DNA of 64,000 nucleotides from assembly GCF_013114835.1 (NCBI RefSeq), contig NZ_JAAVLW010000001.1:967635-1031634 (forward strand). The letters run 5' to 3'. This document shows, one piece after another, positions 57,288-64,000 of this stretch (position 1 is the stretch's first letter; each line of letters begins with the position of its first letter). A program made the translations under genes and the position numbers. Origin of the DNA: Bradyrhizobium archetypum. GTDB taxonomy: Bacteria; Pseudomonadota; Alphaproteobacteria; Rhizobiales; Xanthobacteraceae. A model generated the notes under the pieces. It worked only from the letters and a program-made list of their open reading frames with translations, made no database searches and was not told the DNA's origin.

Positions 57288-58037
57288 ATGGCAAAGCCAG
57301 TCGTGATTGTGGTGGGCGCGGACAAGGGCGGAGTCGGCAAGACGACCGTGTCGCGGACGCTCCTGGATTACTTCAGTGCCAACAACGTGCCGACCCGGGC
57401 CTTCGACACCGAATCGCCGCGCGGCACGCTGAAGCGCTTCCACCCCGACATCACCGAGATCGTCGACATGACGACGACGTCGGATCAGATGAAGATCTTC
57501 GATACGCTGAGCGCCGGCCCCTCGGTCACCGTGATCGACGTCCGCGCCGGATTGCTGTCGCCGGCGCTGGCCTCCCTGCGGGATATCGGCTTTCTCGACG
57601 CGGCCAAGGCCGGCCAGATCACCTTTGCCGTGTTCCATATACTGGGCCCCTCGATCGCCTCACTGGACGAGATCGCCGAGACTGCGAATTTCATGCAGGG
57701 TGCCAAATATTTCCTGGTGAAGAACTTCATCAACGACACCCAGTTCTTCCAGTGGGATCAGTCGACCTACAACTCCTACTTCCACCGCATCAAGGACGCG
57801 ACCGATCTCACGATCCCGAAGCTCAATGAAATGGCCTATGAGCAGGTCGAGGTTTCCTCCGTGCCGTTCCTCAAATTTGTCGCCAACAAGGGCAAGGACG
57901 ACGAGGCCGCGAACTACTCGTTCGTGCTGCGCGGCTATGTCCGGCACTGGCTCGCCAACGTCTGGAGCGAATTCGATCGCATCAAGCTGACCGATCTGGT
58001 CGGCGCCAAGCCCGGCGTGCGCGGCGGCGAAAAATAG
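57288..58037 (+). CDS. P-loop ATPase of the ParA/MinD/Get3 kind (first of a pair)
   Basis: This 249-residue protein has a deviant Walker A loop GGVGKTTVSRTLLDYF (about residues 14-29), preceded by A-D-K, as in ParA/MinD-type ATPases. A second motif VTVIDVRAG (about 80-88) fits Walker A' (a D after hydrophobics). NDTQFFQWDQSTYN and the end R-G-G-E-K are distinctive. I do not recognise a named subfamily. The ATG at 57288 follows CAAGGGAATTCC. The next gene is also a P-loop protein, 59 bases on, so they probably work together. Confidence 0.82.
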   Translation: MAKPVVIVVGADKGGVGKTTVSRTLLDYFSANNVPTRAFDTESPRGTLKRFHPDITEIVDMTTTSDQMKIFDTLSAGPSVTVIDVRAGLLSPALASLRDIGFLDAAKAGQITFAVFHILGPSIASLDEIAETANFMQGAKYFLVKNFINDTQFFQWDQSTYNSYFHRIKDATDLTIPKLNEMAYEQVEVSSVPFLKFVANKGKDDEAANYSFVLRGYVRHWLANVWSEFDRIKLTDLVGAKPGVRGGEK

Positions 58038-58096
58038 TCGCACAGCCGCCGCGACGGGGCTGGATTAGCCGAAAAATTCCTTTGATATAGCGGGTG

Positions 58097-58765
58097 ATGA
58101 GCTCCACGCCTGTCTACATCATCTGCTCGCCCCGGCCGCTGGTCGGCAAGACGCTGCTCGCACGGCTCTTAAGCGAGTTCCTGCTGCTGAAAGACGGGGC
58201 GGTTGCCTCCTTCGATATTAACCTGAAGGAACCGTCGCTGCTCGAATATCTGCCGCGCCTCACCGAGACGGCCGACGTGATGGACACCTACGGCAAGATG
58301 CTGCTGATGGATCGCCTGATCGTCCACGACGGCATCGCCAAGGTGCTCGACCTCGGCTTTCATGCGTTCGACGAATTCTTCAAGATGACCAATGAAATCG
58401 GTTTCCTGAAAGAAGCCGTGCGGCGTCGCGTGGCGCCGGTCATCCTGTTCGTGGCCGACACCGATCGCATTTCCGCGCGCAGCTACCCGATGTTGCAGGA
58501 GCAGATTCCGCCGAAAGCGCTGATTACGGTCGACAACGAGTACGTCGTGCGCGGCGAACTGCCGCCGGCGATGGGTGTGGGACAGGTCCTGCGGATCCCG
58601 GCGCTGCCCTCGTTCCTGAAGACCTATATCGACCGCCTGAGCTTTTCCTTCACCGACTACCTGCGCAACGAGCGGGACTCCTCGACCGAGCTGCACCAGT
58701 GGATCCGCCGGAACTACACCAGCTTTCGCGAGCTCGAACTCAGCCTGCTCCCGCAGCGACCGTGA
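58097..58765 (+). CDS. Second P-loop-like protein, degenerate Walker A
   Basis: This 222-residue protein starts M-S-S-T-P-V-Y-I-I and has PRPLVGKTLLARLLSEFLLL at about 11-30. The first Gly of G-x4-G-K-T is replaced by Pro, though GKT is kept. VILFVADTDRISARSYPML lies at about 115-133. The pattern suggests a P-loop NTPase with altered nucleotide binding, or a regulatory partner of the first ATPase. A GTG one codon earlier is the alternative start. A perfect 20-bp palindrome follows 17 bases after the stop. No family is recognised. Confidence 0.72.
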   Translation: MSSTPVYIICSPRPLVGKTLLARLLSEFLLLKDGAVASFDINLKEPSLLEYLPRLTETADVMDTYGKMLLMDRLIVHDGIAKVLDLGFHAFDEFFKMTNEIGFLKEAVRRRVAPVILFVADTDRISARSYPMLQEQIPPKALITVDNEYVVRGELPPAMGVGQVLRIPALPSFLKTYIDRLSFSFTDYLRNERDSSTELHQWIRRNYTSFRELELSLLPQRP

Positions 58766-58781
58766 CACCTCCGCAACGACA

Positions 58782-58801
58782 AATATTACCCCGGTAATAT
58801 T
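58782..58801. promoter_or_regulatory. Orphan 20-bp palindrome
   Basis: AATATTACC-CC-GGTAATATT is perfect over both 9-base arms and very AT-rich for this genome. It looks like a dimeric repressor operator, but no gene starts shortly after it on either strand. Confidence 0.6.
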
Positions 58802-58960
58802 GACTAGCCCCGGTGAGCGGAGCGGCACCCGGGACCTTCGCTCCTCGCATGTCGCGCAGCCTGCCATCGGGCGAGCATTCGCGCGACCCGTTGGCTCATG
58901 CGGGCTATAAATCATCACCGGACGCAATCCGCCGCGAGATCGCCGACCCACACTCAATTG

Positions 58961-59060
58961 TCATCGCCCGGCTTGACCGGGCGAGCCAGTATTCCAGAGA
59001 CAGCAGTGATTGAATCGAGAAGCCGCAGCGTACTGGATCCCCGCATGCGCGGGGATGACA
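58961..59060. repeat. Intergenic palindrome of the 11372 family
   Basis: TCATCGCCCGGCTTGACCGG then GCGAGCCAGTATTCCAGAGA, and later GTACTGGATCCCCGCATGCG then CGGGGATGACAG, match words at 11372-11543. Confidence 0.75.
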
Positions 59061-59136
59061 GTGGTGTGTGCGTCGTTATCTCCGCGTCATTGGGCGCGCA
59101 GCGACTTGTCCGTCGTAGCTCGAAGAACGAAAAACT

Positions 59137-59676
59137 CTAATGCCCCTCGAACGCCATCAGCGTACGCACCGGCACTTCCATCGCGCGCAGCTTGGCGGCG
59201 CCGCCGAGATCAGGCAGATCGATGATGAAACAGGCCGCGACCACGTTGGCGCCGATCTGGCGCAGCAATTTCACCGCGCCTTCCGCGGTACCGCCGGTGG
59301 CGATGAGATCATCGACCAGGATGACGCGCTCGCCGGGGTGGACCGCGTCGGCATGCATTTCCATCTCATCGAGGCCGTATTCCAGCGAATAGGCAATCCG
59401 CACCGTGGTGTGCGGCAGCTTGCCTTTTTTCCGGATCGGCACGAAGCCCGCGGAGACCTGATGCGCCACCGCGCCGCCGAGGATGAATCCCCTCGCCTCG
59501 ATGCCGGCGACCTTGTCGATCTTCAACCCGGCCCAGGGCTGCACCAGTTCGTCGACCGCACGGCGGAACGCGCGCGCATCCGCCAATAGCGTCGTGATGT
59601 CGCGAAACAGGATGCCCTTCTTCGGGTAATCCGGAATGGTGCGAACGGTGGCCTTGATGTCGTGATCGAATGTCAT
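59137..59676 (-). CDS. apt: Adenine phosphoribosyltransferase
   Basis: This 179-residue enzyme salvages adenine to AMP with PRPP. It starts [20 protein letters not shown] at 59674-59676; the frame reaches 59712 but the extra residues are not conserved. The PRPP loop [16 protein letters not shown] is at about 117-132 and the family segment [14 protein letters not shown] at about 58-71. Length and order are normal. It is transcribed alone. Confidence 0.96.
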   Translation of the reverse strand: MTFDHDIKATVRTIPDYPKKGILFRDITTLLADARAFRRAVDELVQPWAGLKIDKVAGIEARGFILGGAVAHQVSAGFVPIRKKGKLPHTTVRIAYSLEYGLDEMEMHADAVHPGERVILVDDLIATGGTAEGAVKLLRQIGANVVAACFIIDLPDLGGAAKLRAMEVPVRTLMAFEGH

Positions 59677-59695
59677 CGGTGTCTCTTTCCAATGC

Positions 59696-59790
59696 GGGGC
59701 GATGCGCAGCATCGAACTATGGTGCGCAATTGCGCACCTGAGAATCTCGAGATTCCGAGTGTGGTGCTAACGCAACATCCCGGAATGACG
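59696..59790. repeat. Intergenic palindrome, 'cgtcattccgg' family, partial copy
   Basis: GGGGCGATGCGCAGCATCGA and, further right, GAATCTCGAGATTCCGAGTG then CATCCCGGAATGACG resemble 37185-37266, with a decayed left arm. It separates apt from trpE(G). Confidence 0.6.
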
Positions 59791-59811
59791 TGCCGCAAAT
59801 TTTGCATCAGT

Positions 59812-61971
59812 TCATACCGCCTTCAGCCGGAACGCATTCTCGACGATCCGCAATCCCACCTCGCCGCCAAGCGACATCAGCGATTCCGGATGAAACTGCA
59901 CGCCGCCGACCGGCAGGGTCTTGTGTTCGATCGCCATCGCGACGCCGTCCTCCGTGGTCGCGGTGACTTCAAGTACATCGGGCACGCTGTCGCGCTCGAC
60001 ATAGAGCGAATGATAGCGGCCGATCACAATTTCATTGGGCAGGTTCTGCATCAGGCGCCCGCCGCGCACCTGGATCCGCGAGGGACGACCGTGCGCAGGC
60101 TGGCCGAGCTGGCCGAGCTGGCCGCCAAAATATTCGCCAATCGCCTGCACGCCGAGGCAGACGCCGAAGATCGGCAGCTTTTTGTCGAGCGCCCTGCCGA
60201 TGGTTTTGGAAATCCCGAAGTCCTCGGGGCGCCCGGGACCTGGCGACAGCACCAGAAGATCCCAGCCCTTCTGCTTCAGCATCTCCTGCGCATGGATGTG
60301 ACGGACCACCGTCACGCTGGCGCCGACCTGGCGGAAATAATCCGCCAGCATATGCACAAAGCTGTCGTCATGGTCGATCAGGAGCACCTTGCGGCCGGAA
60401 CCGGTGGCGTCAGGTGCAAAGGCCGACAGCGGTTTTGGTGCGTCGCCCCGCAGCGCCTGGAATAGCGCGGCTGCCTTGACCTGGCATTCGCGGTCTTCGG
60501 CGGCGGGATCGGAATCGAACAGGCAGGTGGCGCCGACGCGCACTTCGGCCAAACCATCCTTCATGCGGATGGTGCGGATGGTGAGGCCAGTGTTGATGCT
60601 GCCGTCGAAATTCACCGCGCCGATCGCGCCGGCATACCAGCGCCGCGACGAGCGCTCATTGTCCTCGACGAACTGCATCGCCCACAATTTCGGTGCGCCC
60701 GTCACCGTGACCGCCCAGGCATGCGTCAGGAACGCATCGAGCGCATCGAAGCCCGGGCGCAGCATGCCTTCGACATGGTCGACGGTGTGGAACAGTTTCG
60801 AATAGGTCTCGATCTGCCGCCGCGCCAGCACCTTGATGGTGCCGGGAATGCAGACGCGCGCCTTGTCGTTGCGGTCGACATCGGTGCACATATTGAGCTC
60901 GAACTCGTCCTTTTCCGAATTCAGCAACTGCCGGATCTGCTCGGCATCGCCGATCGCATCGACACCGCGCGCGATCGTGCCCGAGATCGGGCAGGTCTCG
61001 ACCCGCCGTCCGTCGGAGCGCACGAACATTTCCGGCGAAGCCGACACCAGGAATTCGCCGTCGCCGAGATTCATCAGCGCGCCATAGGGCGACGGGTTGA
61101 TACGGCAGAGCCGCTGAAACACTTCGGCCGGCGAGCGCTCGCAGGGCTCGGCAAAGAGCTGCCCCGGCACTGCCTCGAACAGGTCGCCGCGCGCGAACGC
61201 CGCGCGCGCGACCTCGACGGTTGCCTGATATTCGCCGGGCGCGTGATCGGCAAAGCCCTGCCTCGGCATCTTGGCATAGACGCTCCCGGCCGTATCGCGC
61301 GGCAAGCCTTGCGTGGATTTGCCCTTCCACGCGAATTCATAGCTCAACGCCACGCCGCGGCCGGTGGCGCGATCGTAGGCCAGCAGGCGATCGGGCACAT
61401 AGAGCACGATATCGCGCTGGTCGGCCTCGCGCGCGCGCTTCTGCACGAGATCTTCGATCTGGAACACGAGGTCGTAGGCGAAGGCGCCGTAGAGGCCGAG
61501 CAGCGGATCGTCATTGGCGGCAAGGGCGGCGATGAGATCGCGCACCAGCGACATCACGCTGGCGCGGCGGGTGCGCTGGTCTTCCTCGACCGGCGCGGCG
61601 CCGCGGATGATGTGGCCGGCCAGCCGCGTCGGGCTTTTTTCCGAAATGACCACGCAGGGCTCGCGCAGCACCTCGCCCAAAAACGCGATCAGTACCTCGC
61701 CGCGCGGGTTCAGCGCCGACAGCGAAAAGTTCGCGCCGACGGTTTCCAACACCAGCGGCGGATCGGCAAAGCCGAGGTCAAAGCTCTCGTAGCGGCCCGG
61801 CACCGTTGTGCCGGAGGACAGGACGACGCCGCGGCGGCGGTCGAGCAGTTCGATCAGATCGTCCAGGCGTTTGGCGTTGCCGGTGAACTGCTCGACGACG
61901 CGCGAAATCGCCAGGCCGCCGCTGCTGCGGTATTCGCTGTGCTCGGGCAGGGAGAAGACTGTCCTGTTCAT
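59812..61971 (-). CDS. trpE(G): Anthranilate synthase, fused TrpE-TrpG
   Basis: This 719-residue protein makes anthranilate from chorismate and glutamine, the first step to tryptophan. The TrpE part (about 1-505) has the chorismate-binding segments PYGALMNLGDGEFLVSASPE and AVTVTGAPKLWAMQFVEDNE. The TrpG glutamine amidotransferase part (about 530-719) has LVLSPGPGRPEDFG, the nucleophile in GVCLGVQAIGEYFGG (Cys near 607) and VQFHPESLMSLGG. The single-chain fusion is standard in rhizobia. It is controlled by attenuation through trpL upstream. Confidence 0.97.
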   Translation of the reverse strand: MNRTVFSLPEHSEYRSSGGLAISRVVEQFTGNAKRLDDLIELLDRRRGVVLSSGTTVPGRYESFDLGFADPPLVLETVGANFSLSALNPRGEVLIAFLGEVLREPCVVISEKSPTRLAGHIIRGAAPVEEDQRTRRASVMSLVRDLIAALAANDDPLLGLYGAFAYDLVFQIEDLVQKRAREADQRDIVLYVPDRLLAYDRATGRGVALSYEFAWKGKSTQGLPRDTAGSVYAKMPRQGFADHAPGEYQATVEVARAAFARGDLFEAVPGQLFAEPCERSPAEVFQRLCRINPSPYGALMNLGDGEFLVSASPEMFVRSDGRRVETCPISGTIARGVDAIGDAEQIRQLLNSEKDEFELNMCTDVDRNDKARVCIPGTIKVLARRQIETYSKLFHTVDHVEGMLRPGFDALDAFLTHAWAVTVTGAPKLWAMQFVEDNERSSRRWYAGAIGAVNFDGSINTGLTIRTIRMKDGLAEVRVGATCLFDSDPAAEDRECQVKAAALFQALRGDAPKPLSAFAPDATGSGRKVLLIDHDDSFVHMLADYFRQVGASVTVVRHIHAQEMLKQKGWDLLVLSPGPGRPEDFGISKTIGRALDKKLPIFGVCLGVQAIGEYFGGQLGQLGQPAHGRPSRIQVRGGRLMQNLPNEIVIGRYHSLYVERDSVPDVLEVTATTEDGVAMAIEHKTLPVGGVQFHPESLMSLGGEVGLRIVENAFRLKAV

Positions 61972-62017
61972 GTGATCCTCTTACGAAACTTCGGAAGGAC
62001 GCGCCACACAGGACAAA

Positions 62018-62052
62018 CGAAGGGGACCGTCGCACTGCGATGGCGACCTTCG
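62018..62052 (-). terminator. trp attenuator
   Basis: On the minus strand CGAAGG-t-CGC then GCG-acggtcc-CCTTCG forms a stem with a bulge, followed by TTTGTCC. It lies between trpL and trpE(G). An earlier hairpin CACCTC/GAGGTG (62079-62094) holds the trpL stop codon in its loop and would compete with it. Confidence 0.7.
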
Positions 62053-62084
62053 ACGATTGAAAATGAAATCGCACCGGCCACCTC

Positions 62085-62132
62085 TTAGGAGGTGCGCCAC
62101 CAGAGACGGCAGGGGGTAATAACGGTGCTCAT
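62085..62132 (-). CDS. trpL: trp leader peptide
   Basis: This 15-residue peptide is M-S-T-V-I-T-P-C-R-L-W-W-R-T-S, with two tandem Trp codons (62097-62102) just before the hairpin arm. Ribosome stalling there under tryptophan shortage would block the attenuator, as in other trp operons. The promoter -10 box ends 7 bases before the ATG, so the message probably starts at the ATG itself and is leaderless, as reported for the trpL peptide of Sinorhizobium meliloti. There is no ribosome binding site. Confidence 0.85.
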   Translation of the reverse strand: MSTVITPCRLWWRTS

Positions 62133-62138
62133 GGCACC

Positions 62139-62167
62139 TAAACACCATCCGGCGCCAATGATGTCAA
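62139..62167 (-). promoter_or_regulatory. Promoter of trpL-trpE(G)
   Basis: TTGACA (62162-62167, minus strand) and TGTTTA (62139-62144) are 17 bases apart, a good sigma-70 match. It is 6-7 bases upstream of the trpL ATG, which places the start at the initiation codon. Confidence 0.75.
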
Positions 62168-62296
62168 GGGAGAGGCCGGCCGGGATGCCCCTTCCCTGCC
62201 CTATGTTTGGGTGTCGGAAAACAGCAAACTTGCGTAGGATTTGAGCAAAGCAGCCGCGTTTCCGACGCGCAAAGACTGCGAATGACGGAGGCAAGG

Positions 62297-63292
62297 ATGG
62301 CATTACTGGGTCTGGGTTATGCCGGGTTCGGATCGGCCGATCTCGAAGATTGGCGGCAGTTCGGGACGGGCCTCGTCGGCCTGCAGGCCGTGGAGCGTGG
62401 CAACTCCCTGCTGGCGTTCCGGATGGATGACCGTAAGCAGCGCATCGTGATCGATCGCGCCATGGGCGAAGGCGCGCGTTTCTTCGGCTGGGAGGTCGCC
62501 GACGGGGCTGCGCTGGACGCGCTGGCGGCGCGGCTGGAAAAAGCCGGCGTATCCGTTGTGGCCGAACCGCAAATGCTCGCTGATGCCCGGCGCGTCCGCA
62601 GCCTGATTTCGTTCCACGATCCCGCCGGCAACCGCCTGGAGGCGTTTTACGGCGCCGAGATCGACGAGACGCCGTTCTTGCCGGGACGATCGATCTCCGG
62701 TTTTCGCACCGGCCCGCTCGGCCTCGGGCATGCCGTACTGACGGTCGAGAACATCGAGCCGATGATGGAATTCTATGTCGACGTTCTTGGCTTCGGCCTC
62801 TCCGACTACATCACCAAGCCGTTCCGCGCCTATTTCTTCCACGTCAACGCCCGCCATCACAGCCTCGCGCTGATCGAGACCGGCAGGAACGGCATGCATC
62901 ATCTGATGGTGGAGCTATTCTCGCTCGACGATGTCGGCCAGGCTTACGACGTCGCGCAGACGGAGGAAGGCCGTGTCAGCGTCACGCTCGGCCGCCACAC
63001 CAATGATTTCATGACCTCGTTCTACGCGAAAACGCCGTCGTCCTTCATGATCGAATGCGGCTGGGGCGGCCGCGAGATCGATCCCGCGACGTGGCAACCG
63101 GTCGAGATGCACGACGGCCCGAGCCTGTGGGGTCATGAGCGCGTCTGGCTGCCGGCCGAAGACCGCGCGGTGGCGCGCGAACTGCGCCTGCGCGCCGCCG
63201 CGTCAGGACTGCGTGCGCCGGTTCAGGTGATGGAAGGCAATTACAAGCTGATGTCGGGGACGTGCGCGTGGTGGGACGGAGTGAAAGGCTAG
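62297..63292 (+). CDS. VOC-fold protein like extradiol dioxygenases
   Basis: This 331-residue protein has two vicinal-oxygen-chelate modules. The C-terminal one carries the metal ligands of iron(II) extradiol dioxygenases: His near 145 (LGLGHAVLTV), His near 187 (ARHHSLALIE) and Glu near 253 (SFMIECGWG). BphC and HsaC cleave catechol-type rings beside a hydroxyl. GGAGG lies 5 bases before the ATG at 62297; an ATG at 62282 is the alternative. No other ring-cleavage genes are near it, so the natural substrate is unknown. Confidence 0.88.
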   Translation: MALLGLGYAGFGSADLEDWRQFGTGLVGLQAVERGNSLLAFRMDDRKQRIVIDRAMGEGARFFGWEVADGAALDALAARLEKAGVSVVAEPQMLADARRVRSLISFHDPAGNRLEAFYGAEIDETPFLPGRSISGFRTGPLGLGHAVLTVENIEPMMEFYVDVLGFGLSDYITKPFRAYFFHVNARHHSLALIETGRNGMHHLMVELFSLDDVGQAYDVAQTEEGRVSVTLGRHTNDFMTSFYAKTPSSFMIECGWGGREIDPATWQPVEMHDGPSLWGHERVWLPAEDRAVARELRLRAAASGLRAPVQVMEGNYKLMSGTCAWWDGVKG

Positions 63293-63311
63293 CCGGCACC
63301 TCATCAAGACT

Positions 63312-63338
63312 GTCGTCCCGGCGAACGCCGGGACGACG
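63312..63338. repeat. Hairpin between the VOC and epimerase genes
   Basis: GTCGTCCCGGCG-AA-CGCCGGGACGAC is a perfect 12-base stem. It may end both convergent transcripts but has no T run. Confidence 0.7.
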
Positions 63339-63352
63339 GCGTGCTTGCTGCG

Positions 63353-64000
63353 CTATTCGCGGTAGCACCCCTGTTCGATCTCTTCCATCAGGCCGCGTGC
63401 CCGCGGCTGCCATCCGAGCTCTTGCCGCGCGCGCTTTGCCCGCACACGGCTGTTCGAAGCCATCGTGTCCTCGGCGGTGCCCTCGCCCCATTCGGCGACA
63501 GCTTCCTGCATCGGCATCGCCGTTGGCGGTCCGGCAAAGCCAAGCATGCGGTTGATCGCCTCGCAGGCCTCGCGCATCGAATTCTCGCCGTTCTCGGCGA
63601 AATAGAAGCTGCCTTCCGGCGCTTTCTCGATCGCAAGCGCGTAGAGCGGCACGAGATCGTCGATATGCACGTTCGACCAGATGTTCTCGCCCGGCCCGGC
63701 ATGCGCCGCGTTGCCGCGCTTTTTGGCCAGCTTGATCAGCAGCGGCACCTGCACGCTGTCGCGACCTGCGCCATGGCCGACGCCATAGATCAGGCTCGGA
63801 CAGATAATGACGGGACGACAGCCCTTCTCCTTGAAACCAAGGATGAACTCGTTCAGCGCGACCCGTGCCACGCGTGCAGGCGATGGCGTGATCGGCGTGT
63901 CTTCGTCGAAAATATTGTCGGAGCGCTCGCCGCGAGCGCGTGTGCCGACAATGCTCGAACCTGACGTATGGATGAAAGGTTTGCCGCTTCCCGCAAGCGC
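63353..64000 (-). CDS. NAD-dependent epimerase/dehydratase-like protein (5' end missing)
   Basis: Only the 3' part of this gene is in the window; it runs off the edge at 64000. The last 216 codons read from A-L-A-G-S-G-K-P-F-I-H-T-S-G-S-S through VALNEFILGFKEKGCRPVI to the end Q-G-C-Y-R-E. The IHTSGSSIVG segment and IICPSLIYGVGHGAGRDS fit extended short-chain dehydrogenases that change nucleotide sugars or related compounds, and ENIWSNVHIDDLVPLYALAI fits the C-terminal domain. The Rossmann start and the full active site are outside the window. The substrate is unknown. Confidence 0.85.
   Translation of the reverse strand, partial: ALAGSGKPFIHTSGSSIVGTRARGERSDNIFDEDTPITPSPARVARVALNEFILGFKEKGCRPVIICPSLIYGVGHGAGRDSVQVPLLIKLAKKRGNAAHAGPGENIWSNVHIDDLVPLYALAIEKAPEGSFYFAENGENSMREACEAINRMLGFAGPPTAMPMQEAVAEWGEGTAEDTMASNSRVRAKRARQELGWQPRARGLMEEIEQGCYRE

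Larger units (their letters stand above)
58766..59136. other. Intergenic stretch after the ATPase pair
   Basis: No gene is supported in these 371 bases. It holds a 20-bp palindrome at 58782-58801, an unrecognised stretch (58802-58960) in which a 66-codon frame is open but looks like no known protein, and repeat words at 58961-59060. Confidence 0.6.

Noticed and set aside
58813..59013. 66-codon plus-strand frame after the ATPases
   Set aside because: Its second half is translated repeat sequence and it has no ribosome binding site. It could be a gene remnant, but there is not enough to call one.

Overview
The window is chromosomal DNA of a high-GC alphaproteobacterium, most likely Bradyrhizobium or a close relative (Nitrobacteraceae). 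Reasons: the housekeeping blocks and protein sequences (CcrM, trpL-trpE(G), glyQ-glyS, mutY-dciA-dsbA-smc, DUF1236, DUF3096 and DUF6894 proteins, an Omp25-like porin) and the many palindromic intergenic repeats typical of that group. I see no rRNA, tRNA, CRISPR array, insertion sequence or prophage. About 60 protein genes are supported, nearly all intact; two are cut by the window edges.

Layout. 1-5761: start of a dihydroorotase-like gene (minus), then ygfZ, tag and an HD hydrolase in overlapping order, a small tyrosine phosphatase and a large DUF2339 membrane protein. 5762-12980 (minus): a chemotaxis receptor, small hypothetical proteins, an AcuI-type reductase, an MFS transporter and a SleB-type cell wall hydrolase. 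13388-23678 (mostly minus): ppdK with a histone-like tail, glyQS, an S49 peptidase and a TrmN6-like methyltransferase. 23811-31136: polyprenyl diphosphate synthase, a LysE exporter, a TPR protein with ispE, ETF-ubiquinone oxidoreductase and a family-4-like uracil-DNA glycosylase. 31172-40328: a membrane glycosyltransferase-like protein, rnhB, a VOC protein, a radical SAM protein, a GT2 protein, a MarR-GNAT fusion, moaB, a YpfJ-type metallopeptidase and ccrM. 41033-47526: accessory-looking genes (two GSTs, two NTF2-like proteins, a LysR regulator, an outer membrane protein, a flavin monooxygenase, a thioesterase). 47602-53824: mutY, dciA, a DsbA-like protein and smc. 53973-58765: an Rsm22 protein, LemA, an M48 protease and two neighbouring P-loop ATPases. 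59137-64000 (mostly minus): apt, trpE(G) with its leader, an extradiol-dioxygenase-like VOC protein and a partial epimerase.

How it works together. Several genes serve genome upkeep: Tag, the uracil glycosylase and MutY remove damaged or wrong bases, RNase HII removes ribonucleotides, CcrM marks GANTC sites, DciA acts in replication and SMC organises the chromosome. IspE and the polyprenyl synthase belong to isoprenoid and quinone supply, and ETF-QO feeds electrons into the quinone pool.

The most informative non-coding signals are: a trp attenuation leader whose peptide (tandem Trp codons) appears leaderless; a cluster of GANTC sites with a CtrA-like box at the start of ccrM; a 34-bp palindrome before the MarR-GNAT gene; and an orphan 20-bp palindrome after the second ATPase. 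The best candidates for undescribed biology are the LemA/M48/paired-ATPase neighbourhood and the uracil glycosylase that lacks two of the four expected iron-sulfur cysteines.
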